Assembly (NCBI GenBank): GCA_018343915.1
Contig: JABRWF010000005.1
Location: 1,523,001-1,587,000, forward strand
DNA length: 64,000 nucleotides
Direction: 5' to 3'
Source: Agroathelia rolfsii
Taxonomy: Eukaryota > Basidiomycota > Agaricomycetes > Amylocorticiales > Amylocorticiaceae
In this document: one piece after another, positions 1-11,291 of the stretch
Layout of the letters: each line of letters starts with the position of its first letter
Position numbering within the stretch: the first letter of the stretch is position 1
The notes under the pieces: model-generated
What the model was told of the DNA's origin: nothing
Database searches by the model: none
What the model saw: the letters and a program-made list of their open reading frames with translations, nothing else
Made by a program: the position numbers and the translations under genes

Positions 1-3000
1 GTCTCGACGTGTTGGCAGATCGTAGGCAGCCATAACCTCAATGAGTTCGTGTATAGCACGGCTGTCGGGGTTGAAACCGTGATCGGCCTTGACGACCTCA
101 CTCAGGGCTAGGGGTAAACAGTATTCGGTTAACTCAAAATGAGGTTTCTCTTGAGAAATGATACATACTCTCAATGCTCCAGTCCTCATCGGTGTTACCA
201 AAGAGCATCACAAGTTCGTCCGCCGAGAAGGCTCGCAGCTCCGAAATCGGGAAGACTTTGGAGAACCCTTCACGGAATGCCTTCGCCGACAATTGAGCGC
301 CAGTGCCTAGGATAGCATCGAGGACCATGCGGATGTAATCGTGAACATTATCTTGGGTGACCGCAATATTACGGCTGCCAGGCTGGAGCAACAAGGCGAT
401 CAGAAGATGTTCTACGCCTTTTTGAATCCTTGCTTACATAGAGCTCGATATCATAACCAGGAATCGTAAAGTCCAGCTCAAGATCGTCGATCGATGTTCC
501 TTCAACTAAAGCGGTCTTGCGGAAAAGCTGTGAGAGAAATGAGCCTAACCGCCATACGTCCTCGAGACCATGAGGCTGACCTTGTCACTTGGGCTGTCGC
601 CACTGCCTCCGGCCAGGAGTTGAAGCTGTGCAAGAGAATTTCCTAGGTCTTCATCCACTGCCTTCAGACTCGCAATTGTCAGCGGCACTTCCTCTCCGAG
701 AACTAATTTCAAGAAAATCTTGTTGAAGGAGAGATCGATGATCCGAGAGTCCAACATGGCCTTGGCTACGAATTGACCAATAACCTTGAAGAATTGCAGA
801 CGTTTCCTGGAAAACATCAATTTAACAAAATTGGACAGATGGATGACTTCGAGCTACTTACTGCACACCGTCACTGCCAACTTCTGTTGAGCTGATAGGT
901 GCTGGGAACAATCCTGTAGGGTGGTGCACGAAGGGTCCGGATTTGAGCTGATCAGCGTCTCTCCAGAGCTTCAGGTCTCGACGCGCAAACTCCTTGGAGA
1001 CAAGGGAATAGAACTCGAGAGTGGGGCCCAAGCCAGTGCCAACTTCCTCAAAGTACTCCACTTCAAGGACAGACGAAGACGAGCCGTAGAGTTCAAACAC
1101 CTTGACAGCCGATTCCAAAATGTGTTTACGGGAGATTCGAACCTTTTGCCTCTGAAGCCGACCAAGGAACCCAATTCCTTCATCCCGTCGCGAATTGTCT
1201 TGTCCTCTAGATTGTTGACTTTGCCATTTCAAGATAAGACGTGCATAACCAAACGAAGTTGACTGCAAGAAATTATAGCGCGTCGCGAATGGGAAGAGGA
1301 ATGGGAAGTGTTGAGGTAGATCCAGTGCCCAGTCTGGGAGGCAAGAGCTGAAATGGTATAAATGTTAAATGAAAGATAAGGGAAACAAAGTACACTACGA
1401 CCAACCTTGCAACAATCATAGTCTCCTCGAGCTGTCTCGTCAGTTTGGCAGACAGTTTGTTGTTCACAAAAGTAGATTCTGGCAGCGCCCGACTCTCGCC
1501 ATGATAAGCCGTCTTTTCGCTTTCCGTCACGTTGAGCTGATGCAACACTCTAAGCAATTTCAGAATCTTAGAATGCGGGGCATCCTCAGATAGAGACGTT
1601 GATAATAATTTAGGTGAACGCGATCTGGTAGATGAATCAAGGCCGTCGCCTACAACTAAGCAATTGTGAGTCTTTGTCATGTTGAAGCCAGATAAGACGC
1701 TTACCTTCGGGCGAGGGCGCTGGGCCTGAAACCTTCTTGAAAGTGATGGTGTATATGCCTTGCCAGAAGAGGCCAGAAGGTGCTGGTCCGGATTTCTTGC
1801 GCATCTCGTGCTGATGAATCGCTCCATATATAGTCAGATCCAGTGGCAAAATGTGATCGTCCATGGAGAATTGCAGATGCCAGTCACTCGGTTTGGCTTT
1901 GAGTGCAGCGGCGTAGGATGACCGAGGTTGCAGCGAGCGGCGAGCGGCAGCAGCTGTAGGTCCACTGGATGCGCTAGGCGTGCCTACCCGTGTCCCTTCA
2001 GGCGTTTGTGCAACCACCTTAGAGCTTCCTAGAGTGTGCATTAGAGTTTGGTAATTTATAGAGGTCGTTAATCAAACTGACCTTCTTCAACATTAAGGCT
2101 GATCGTTTTCTCATGGATGGACGTGTCAGGATCCATATCATCCTCGAAAACCTGTGTGGTTTGATATGAGATATACGTGAATATGCCATAACATGGACTA
2201 ACCTCTGCATCAACCTCGTTATCGGCGAAGTCTGCCTCCTCGAATGTATCTTGGTGATCTTCCAGAAGTGAATTTCCGGCTCCGGCAGTTGAAGCGGATT
2301 CCTGAGCTACGGGGGCATCCACTGTTGACGAAGTAGCCGCTACAGCGTCATTGTTTGGCGGGCCAGTCTCAACATCCCGGGTCTGTTGTTCGTTGTCAGC
2401 AGAGCTTCCGCCTTGTTTTGCACTTAGACGGAGACTACGGCGTCGTTTGGGTGCCTCGGACTCTATGGGCTCGGGCCGAGGGACTGCTGGAGCTGATGTA
2501 GACGAAAGGGAGCCACCTGATATCGCTTGTTGCGCTGCCGCTACCGCTTCCTCGAGACTCGCCCTTGATGAACCGGATGTATACCCATGAGCCGCAAGGG
2601 CAGCAAGCATGCTAGAAATTCGAGATCCACCAGACATAACACCAGCAACCCGAGGACGCAAGTAGTCATGAAGTGCTTGGAAGGTAGCAATGGCATGAAT
2701 GGATACGACGATATTTTGCAGGTTCTTGGGTATGTCTGAATCTTCACCAGCAGAGAGTCGCAGCCGAAGCTGCCTAGCCAAAAGCGAAGGAGAGCTGCGT
2801 TTGGAGTCTGTTTCAAAATTTTGAGAGTGTATTCGAAAGAATGGACTTGGAAAAACCGAACCATCGCTTCCTTGAGCCACGGTAACAACTTCGTACGGTT
2901 CCATCCTAGTAAGACTTTCCTGAAGTTTCTTGACAAACACAGCAAGAGGTGTTTGAGCTCCTTCGGGGGCTTTTGTCCTTCTGGAAGTGAAGGCTTCTAA

Positions 3001-6000
3001 TAAAAGCTCTTGTTTTTTCTCGAGTGGCACTGGGAGGATTTAATCAATGCAGATTAAGAAAGTGAGTGAAGAACATACTGGCCGCATCCTGGTTAGTGGA
3101 GTATTGGAGAAGGCTATCCATCAGTCCACTCTGCAGAAGCTCGAAGCTCGAGATTGACGTTTGAGGGGAAGCAAATAGGTCCGCCACGCTCTTCAGAGTA
3201 GATGAAATGGATGCCTCGTCGGCTTGGAGAGATTCCAGCTGTCTGACAAGATCTTTCAGAGACTCGAAGGAACCATCCTCATTAACGCCATCATTGTCAG
3301 TAATGTACCGGAGTTTAATAACGCGCGCGCGGAGGGTGATGGCGTCCTCTGGATCCAGTGAAAGCGAGGAGATCTTCCTGAAACCAGGGATACTGGCAAT
3401 AGACAGCGGAGGAGGTAAGATAGGCGGCAATACTTCCGGTAGAGCTTCCTCCCGGTCTTTGTCCTTCTCTTTTGCCTTTACCGAGAGATCACGGCTTGCG
3501 AAAGCATCGATCTCAAAAAACACTCCCTCTCGACGGAACGCGGACTTGTATTCGGCTGGAAGTTTCGCGAGCAGCATTTCGGCCAGCTGAAGCCCCCCTA
3601 TGACAAGGGAAGGATGGTCCTTAGATGACAGGATGGACGATATAAAGCTGGCAACGGGCACAAGCTGAATCATAGGAATCAGCCAAGGAAATGATAGAGG
3701 AATGACAGTAAATGTGACCCACATGAAGGACTTGTTTTATATCAACAGGCTCTAAGAAGCTGACCGCTTTCAGAATTCCGGTCAGTGTTCTGATTCTGAC
3801 AGGTGTGATGACGCTAGCAGCATAAACATCGACGAGGATCGGGACCATTAGGATCATGAATTTTTTAACAACTGCTATGTTAGAACGCAAAAGCTCGGTT
3901 CGGTCTAGCGAGGGTTCCGGTTGAGGGGGTGACTCTGTCGCAATGGGAGACCCGGGTTCGCGATCCGGGGTGGGTGCAGCGGAGGCTTCTTGAGAGGGAA
4001 CGTCTTCATGCAAAGTCTCTACAGATGCCTGAGCCGCAGAAGAGAGGGCGACAGTCTCAGGCGCGACAGTCGTCTGCGCAGCTGCTTGTGACTGTCGGGT
4101 TGCTGCACGCTCCGCTTTGGATTTGGCTTTGATCATTCGTGCAAGTGATTTCTCCGTGTAGCCTTTGTGGTCAAAAACACCATCTACAAATAAAAGTAGG
4201 TTAGTTGGTCAGAAAAAAAAAGAATGAAACCGTTACCTTTGGGTAGTGGTGGCATCAGATCAGAAATGAGTCCAAGAGTTTCCTCGACTTGATCCTTGGG
4301 TCTGTGGGCAAGATTTTCCATGATAGTCATGTCCGCTAGTCCTCCACCAAGCCCTTGACCACTAGCAGAATCACCTTGCTCTTCATCAGCATCAGAAGGA
4401 GGTAAAACGCCTGTCAAAATTTGATAGACAGTATTGACGATATCCGCCTCGAGCAATACAATCGTAATTTTGGGGCTTGCACGGGCGCTTGTAGCCAATG
4501 CCCTCAAAAGGAGTGTATACGTATTGGCAGCGATCAAGGGTGATCCGCCAGCAGGAAGCAAGAGGGTGTTTACTGCTCGAATGAGTTCTTTATCGACCAG
4601 CTGCTCCAGATGGCCAACAGACGAGCGATGATAGGAATCTATGACACGGATCACACATACACAAGCAAACTCCACCAAACGTTGATCGCTATAGGTAAGG
4701 CAATTCCGAATGATGGGCCAAACTGCCTGAATCATACCAAACTGCTCGGATGATAGATTACGACAGCAATTGGCGGCAGCCTGGAGAGCGGTTCGTTGCA
4801 CGGCAATGGAGAAGAAATCTAGATAGTTAAGGAGAGCTGCAAGGCCACCTTCACGAACAATAGCGCTGGGGAATTCCTCCGATATTTTTTCCAATGTCTG
4901 AAGTAATGTGTAAGTCGATGCACAGACAACAATTCGAGAGCAAACGGCTTACGCTGAGAGTCTGCTCTGCGAGATCAATATACGATATTTCGATGAGCTT
5001 ACTGCACAGCACGGGTATTGCACCGTGATACACAACCGTATGAGCAACACCAGGTAAGGCTTCCATGAGATTGGCGAGGCAGCGGCAAGCTAAAACTTGG
5101 GCTTCAAGATTTTCATCGCCTGCAAAAGCATTGCCACTAGAGAGTGATAGGGCAGCGGCGAGTGCAGCGTCTTCATCTTGTGGCTCCCCATCGTCATCGT
5201 CATCTTCATCCTCTGAAGCTCCTCGCCCACCGAGAATCCTGACAAGCTCTCTGACGAATTGTTCGACTTGGAACGAGCCTGCCAACGTATCCTCGGTGCT
5301 GATGCTAAGAAGCTCGCTCAACTCTTGTAGAGTCAGAAGACGCGTTGTAGGATCAGCAGTCATCTTGATGTTGTTCAACATGGTTTTTAATCGCGAGGAT
5401 AACCCCACCATGTGAGATCCAAATGGGCCAAATTCGCCAAATATACTGAAGCCATGACCACGAAGACCGCCCGAAGAAAAGCCTATGGGAGATGTTTCAT
5501 CATCATTTTCGTCTTTGTCTTCATTAAGATCGTCATCTCCAATCAAGTCTCCGTCGCCTTCGCCGTGTCCATCATCATCATCATCGTCGTCGTCGTCGTC
5601 TTCCATTTCGGCCATGTTCTCTAAGAGAGATGACCCGTCTCCTCGTGCACGGTCTGCCATCTCAAGATCTTCATCGACCATCCTGGATGAGCTAGTGGCC
5701 GCCATCTTAGCCTTGATAGGGTCCTTTCCTTTGGCGGCAGATGATCTATAGAGAATAAGTCGGCCGGTATAATGAGGATCGTGAGCATAAATCACCTAGA
5801 TTTCTTAGTCATTTCGGGGAGTTCAGTGAGTGATGTGTCTGCTCGAGAACGAAGTGAGTAGGAGCGAGTGCGGGAGCGTTTGGCGGATGCTGTCGACGAT
5901 GAGGGTTCTTCTTCGGAGTCAGGTTCTGGATTGGCACGCTTCTTTCCTTTCGTATCTGGGATAGGTTCGCTAATGGTCAAGGGCGCGCTGACTACGCGGC

Positions 6001-6411
6001 GTGTTCTACAGACCAGATGAGTCATGTGCCACCGAGTACCAGTATCGAAATTCAAAGCTCATACCTCTTCGCAGGTGGGAAACTCTCCTCTGGACCAGAC
6101 TCCTTCGACTTGGACTTGCTAGTCTCACGGGTTCGCTTAGATTTACTTTGCTGTGTGGTAGTACGAGGGGCGGGTGCAGACGATGATTCGGCTGATGCCG
6201 AAGGCGCAGTGGAAGATGTAGCTGATTCAGCACTTTTCTGCTTAGCAGCTCTAACCCTAGCACTGGTACGAAGAGGTCTGCTGCTGGTGCTGGCAATAGC
6301 TGTCGACTGTGCCTCGGCCGATTGCGTATGAAGTGAAGATGGTGTTTGGGTATGTGCTGACGGAACTGAGCCTACGGTTGCTTCTTGTTGTTCGTGAGAT
6401 GTTACGTCCAT
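1..6411 (-). CDS. UFD4: HECT-type E3 ubiquitin ligase, UFD4/TRIP12 family (3' end off window)
   Basis: This is a ubiquitin-fusion-degradation E3 ligase of the UFD4/TRIP12 family, which extends ubiquitin chains on N-terminal ubiquitin fusions and other nuclear or cytosolic substrates. The start at 6411 opens a Ser/Ala/Lys-rich disordered leader, followed by a very acidic tract (about 5485-5680). Armadillo/HEAT-like helices lie at about 4200-5400, for example ALQAAANCCRNLSSEQFG. A disordered middle and the family block SDWHLQFSMDDHILPLDLTIYGA (broken here as SDWHLQFSMDD and LPLDLTIYGA) lie near 1810-1900. The HECT N-lobe runs from about 1260 to 1, with EVEYFEEVGTGLGPTLEFYS and AFREGFSKVFPISEL. 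The catalytic cysteine belongs to the last ~100 residues and falls outside the window, so catalysis cannot be checked. At least ten introns interrupt the gene. It is divergent from VPS72 across about 0.7 kb. The identification is firm; exact exon borders are not. Confidence 0.93.
5571..5600. repeat. ATC/GTC triplet repeat coding for poly-Asp
   Basis: Ten uninterrupted codons (ATC then GTC on the plus strand) encode an unbroken run of aspartates on the minus strand inside the acidic tract of UFD4. Such tracts vary in length by replication slippage. The antisense frame reads as poly-Ser and produces spurious open frames on the plus strand. Confidence 0.9.
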
Positions 6412-7139
6412 TTAGTTCATTCCCCAAGCCATCGATTCGACGGAGTGGAGACTGATAGCGGTCAACGAACAAGATGTGGGCAAGGACAAGTCTGGTAGGG
6501 CGTCGTACTTCAAGTCATTCAAGCTCCGAATCCTTTTCTAGGTTTCCGGCACATTCTGGCGAGAAATCACGAAATGCGCCCGCTAATGACGATCCGTCAT
6601 GACTCCGTCCGTGCTCACCCAAATGAGTCGGGCTATGACAAACTGGGATATAATCGTTTTTGCTTACTCAGAGTACTACCTGCAACTATGTAAGGAGCCG
6701 GAGACCTGATATCCTGGTAGGGGCTTTTCTGATCATTTATTATTATATTATCCGTTGCCATAATTATTAGATGGATCTATATAACTACCGTCTTCGCCCT
6801 CCAGACGATTGACTCATAGTGTTTCAGTTGTTATGCAGCCTTTTACTCTGTTGTATACTTTGAATAGCAACAATGTCCGTGACTGCACGCATATATGACG
6901 AATGGATTTTATGGGAATACTTACCTGTTTACTAGTTCTGGTTAATGTCAGAATTATTATGTAATTTCTGGTAATTGGAAGCAACGCCGCTGGTGGCACT
7001 CTGGTGGCACAATTACACGGCGACTTGAACGGCCTTTCCAGTCTCAACTCAAGTCTCGAGCTTGCTTCATCCAAGTTACAGCCTATTTTATTAACCAACA
7101 ACAACCCATTCTCTTACTCGAATTCTACAACTAGTCCAT
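6412..7139. promoter_or_regulatory. Divergent intergenic region UFD4 / VPS72
   Basis: About 730 bases separate two divergent starts and must hold both promoters and 5' leaders. The middle (about 6730-6790) is AT-rich. I see no coding potential beyond short chance frames, and no convincing operator. Confidence 0.5.
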
Positions 7140-8756
7140 CATGTCTAATGAAGAAACTTTGGTGTCGAGGCGCTCAAGGCGCAGCACGGCTGGGAACCGG
7201 TAAATCAGAATCATTAACCAAGTTAAAACTATCCATGTCGATTACGTGATCTAGGATGAGTGCACTTCTTGCAGAAATAAGTCTTGAAGGTTCAACTCAG
7301 GATATATACGAAGATGATGTCGATTTCACTGTCATTAAAGGTGCATAAATCGAGTGGGCTTTGTGCCGTCCCCCCATTTAACAACGAGATCATAGAACAA
7401 GAAGACGTCTTTGAATCCGACTTTGAGAGTACCGACGAGGAGGCCGAAGGAACGCAAGATAACCTTGATACAGAACAGGCCGTGCAAGACGAAGAGAGGA
7501 ACATTCGCAAGGTCCATATATTGAGCCATCTTCCTTGATTATCCTTCATCTGATGAATGTTCAGCTTAGGCTGCTCGTACTCGAGCCGATCGGGCAACCG
7601 CCGCAGCTCATGCACGAAATAGAGCCACTTTCAATCCTCAAAGAGCGAGCAATAATGCCTCTCAGGATAAAATTGCTACAAGAGAATCAAGCATCAAAAG
7701 GAATACCCGCCGTGTATCTCTAGGAGTGGCTACGAATGCAGAAACTGGTGAAGTTATCCCAACAACGGCTCGACAGAGATACAGTCAGAGGAGTCACACA
7801 ATGCTGAGCAGCTCCGCGACGGCGACGAGATTGAAGCATGCTGAAGAGAAACGGGTATGACGAAAGACGTGTGTTCTGTTAGCCATTGTTCATCGTGCTT
7901 CCCATACAGGCTGCAGCGCCAAAAAGAGTCAGGACCGAAGAACGTAAATATACTCAGGCCGAACTGATCCAACGAGCCCTCGACATGGAAGAAAAAAACA
8001 TCATTGATCATCGCAATTATCTTCGAGATGAAGAAGAAAGGCGAAGAAAGGCAAAAGTTGTGAGAAAAGGCATTGAAGGACCTGTTTTGCGCTGGATCAG
8101 CAAGGTTGAAGAATTGTCTATACCCACGCCTAATGATTTCTCGGCCACTTTGATGCCATCTTGGGATCATCGTTCCTCACACCAGGCGCAGCCTCCACCA
8201 GTAATGGATACTCAGAGCAATGGGGCACCTTGGATGTCTGTTTCACCTCGCGAGGAACACCCTCCTTTAATTTCTAGACCGCACGATACTATCCCATCTA
8301 GCCTACAGTTTCTTCTGAATCCTGCGCCAGATGACCCTTCCCAACGCCGTTCTCCCTCACCGCCCCCTCCAGCACCTGTAAAACTGGAAAAAATCACCAA
8401 AAATTATCTTGTGCACGAACTTTCCCAATCCGAGGACACAAGGAAGCCTAACTGGCGTCAAACGATGGAGGCCCTCTTTGGAGACCATGTTCGTTGGGAT
8501 GAACTTCGCGTCTATGTAGGAAAAGGAAGGCCCCTAAGTAAATCAATATTTTCTTGAATTTATTTCGAATATTCATATATTCCTGATAGGCCGTCCCAGG
8601 AACACATGTGCATTGACAGGCCTTCCAGCCAAGTATATCGATCCGCGGACCGGCGTACACTTTGCAAATACTCATGCTTATCAGACACTCACCCGACTGC
8701 TATCTCATGACTTCATCTGGAGCCCCGAGCAGGGCTGCTATGTATCTCGAGAATAA
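7140..8756 (+). CDS. VPS72: SWR1 complex subunit VPS72/SWC2 (YL1 protein)
   Basis: This is the histone-binding subunit of the SWR1 chromatin remodeller, which captures H2A.Z-H2B and helps deposit H2A.Z. The start at 7140 gives MSNEETLVSRRSRRSTAGNR, the typical arginine-rich opening of YL1 proteins. An acidic segment follows (DEQDVFESDFESTDEEAEG), as expected for the H2A.Z-binding region, then a charged helical region (RKYTQAELIQRALDMEEKNI) at about 7930-8060 and a proline-rich linker. The last exon encodes the YL1-C domain, NTCALTGLPAKYIDPRTGV, ending SRE-stop at 8756. Several short introns are present, one between GRPL and the YL1-C exon (about 8537-8590). The gene converges on the aminotransferase gene with only 90 bases between stop codons. 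Confidence 0.93.
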
Positions 8757-8846
8757 CTTTTCTTGGTTTCATTCTATCTGCTCATTACATGTATATTTAC
8801 CTTATTAACAAATTGGTTTATAATGTGTTTGGTTTCATCCCACTGA

Positions 8847-10683
8847 TCAATTCCTAGGCTGCTGAGCAGTAACCAAAACCTCCTCTACGCTCCGAATGAA
8901 TAAATCAACAATCTTCTCCACTTCCTCCTTTGTGACCGAATACGCCGGGCAGAGTAAGCAGTGACTACCTTTGGTCCCAGTGAGGTCTGATCCACCCGTG
9001 AAGCCCATGATAACTAGTCCATTCTCTAATGCGCGAGCCTGCACATGCATAGCAAAAGATCCGGCGATTTGACTATCAAGTTTTGTGGCGCCAGCAGCCT
9101 CGGCGGCGGATGTTTCAAAGTCGAATTCTATCCCCCAGAAGAGTCCTCCACCACGGATGTCAAATACGTAAGGCGCCGCAGGTGCATCCGGAGATGTGAG
9201 GCGGTGTCTCAACAGTTCGGATAAGTAAGCACCCTGCTTCCGGCAGTTGGCCAGCAGGTCCTGAGATTTGATGACGTCCTGGACTGCGAGAGATGCGGCG
9301 CAGGCTAATGGATGGCCCTGGTACCTAGGTATACAAAAAGATATGAGGTCATGTTGGGGAAATAAGAATGTATTGATAGAATACACATACGTATGTCCGT
9401 GTTTCCAAAATCCTGATCCACTGCGAACTCCGTCCACGACTTTCTGGGACATGAGAACGGCACCGATGGATGCATATCTAACATAGGCCAATCCGTAAGT
9501 CTCCATGAGAGATATTCAGGATTATTATAATGACAAACCCTCCACCGAGTCCTTTTGCGACGGACTGAAGATCTGGTGCTACGCCATCACCAAACGACTC
9601 CCAAGCATGCAGCGTGCCCATGCCTATGCAAAGATTGCATCATCAATCTTCTCAGAAGAAAATCAGATTAGACAACAAGGCTTACGACCCATCCCAGACA
9701 TGACCTCGTCGAGCATGAAAAGGGCTCCATACTTGTCACAAACGGATTTCATGGCCTTAAAGTAGCCCTTTGGTGCGGGTACAGCTCCGGTTGTTGCACC
9801 TACAACAGTTTCGGCGATGACTTTGAGAAATTTATTAGCAAAGTCGTCACAGACAAATTGTAGAGCGAATTTGTGCGCATACATCCAATGACGGTATCAG
9901 GTCCAAGAGCAATGAATTTATCCTCTAATTCTTGTCGAAGTCTCTCAACATATTGCTCTTCTGTTTCGTCAGGCTTCTGGAATCGTGCCGCATAAGCTGG
10001 AGAGACGTGATGGAATGTATGATCATCGAGAATTTCTGCATAGGGAGCTCGTCTTGCTGGATGATACGCAAGAGCTAGTGTAGAGACGGTGTTTCCATGG
10101 TATGAAAGTTGACGAGCAATGAAATTGCGCCTTTGGGGCTGTCCTATTTCGTGATAATACTTTTGAGATATTGAAGAATGAGTTGATCGTTATTCAGTGA
10201 ATACGGTGGACATCTGTACCTGTTTAGCCAGCTTGATGACACCTTCGACTGCTTCAGATCCACCTGAGCAGAAGCCAACCATAGCAAATGCCCCATTGCT
10301 ATCAGCGATCAGACGCGATGCTAAAGCTTCTGCAGGCTCGTTCGAGAGCTGCATATTATAAACATCTAATGATATCGTTAGGTTTATCTACAAAAGCAGC
10401 CCAAAAATTACAAACAAGGCAATTTGTCCACCTGCGCCTTGATTGCATTCTTGACGATTTCATTTCCCATTCCAATACATGAGACGGCCGCGCCTCCAAC
10501 CGCATCAACTAGTTTTGTCCCATCCTCTAAGTTGATGTAAATACCCTCCGCAGATCGCGCTACGGGAGGACGCCAGGGGGTTCGATGGAGAATCGATGTA
10601 GGTCTTGATCCATAAAACTCGTTTGCTTGATCGATATCAGATACCTTTGAGGCGACAATTGCTCCGGCGGACACGATACTCAT
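8847..10683 (-). CDS. Class III PLP-dependent aminotransferase
   Basis: A fold-type I, class III aminotransferase that would move an amino group to a keto acid with pyridoxal phosphate. The start at 10683 gives MSIVSAGAIVASKV. Visible landmarks, in order: the N-terminal block GTKLVDAVGGAAVSCIGMGN; the phosphate-binding loop CSGGSEAVEGVIKLAKQ; RNFIARQLSYHGNTVSTLAL with the aromatic residue that stacks on the cofactor; MLDEVMSGMGR with the PLP-nitrogen Asp; and SVAKGLGGG with the Schiff-base lysine (about 9540-9570). The C-terminal domain includes FDIRGGGLFWGIEFDF. All catalytic landmarks are present, so the enzyme should be active. The substrate cannot be told from sequence; relatives include omega-amino acid transaminases and uncharacterised fungal proteins. 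The reading frame is split by about seven introns. Confidence 0.88.
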
Positions 10684-11291
10684 GGTGGTTGGAAGGAAAG
10701 TGTTGTCTGGTTAAAGATAGCATTGATAATATAAGATGGATGTCGGCAAATTTATCAAGTTGACATGACTCCGTGCATGCGCCAAGGAGATGTACTTCAT
10801 ATGATGGCTTGCGCATCGGACACGGCGGCCGACCTGTCGTCAGCCTAATCTAAAATCCAAATGGTGATAGCTACTTTTCTTAACGTTGTGGTACCCCATG
10901 GGGGTTTGCATCAGGCTCCTATGCCAACCTTCCAAGGAAATAGCGAAGAACCGCATGGGCTTCTCCTGTACGGGTCAGTTGACAAGCTGTTTCAAGCAAC
11001 AGTGTCGCTGCTAGGCTGCTACTGATAGTATTCCAACTTGGATGATGGGATGTTAATTTACATCCCCTATCAGCTCCTTATCTTGCCCCTCGGCTAAAAT
11101 AGATATGCAAACATTACATGTTACAGCCGAAAACTATAAAACAAGCAAAACCTATGATACAATCCTCTATGTGAGTTGTGATAATTGTACAGTATATTAC
11201 ACCAAGAATGTAAGATCGGAAATCCGCCGCTTTAGCATCAAATTAACATTCGGGTCGGGTAATGCAAATATCATGAGCCAATAGAAAGCAG
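10684..11291. other. Intergenic region, aminotransferase promoter and PSO2 3' flank
   Basis: Both neighbours are on the minus strand, so this stretch contains the promoter of the aminotransferase and the 3' untranslated end of PSO2. I see no gene or repeat in it. Confidence 0.5.

Noticed and set aside
5065..5751. Ser-rich open frames on the plus strand inside UFD4
   Set aside because: They are the antisense of Asp/Glu codon runs in the ligase and have no family signature.
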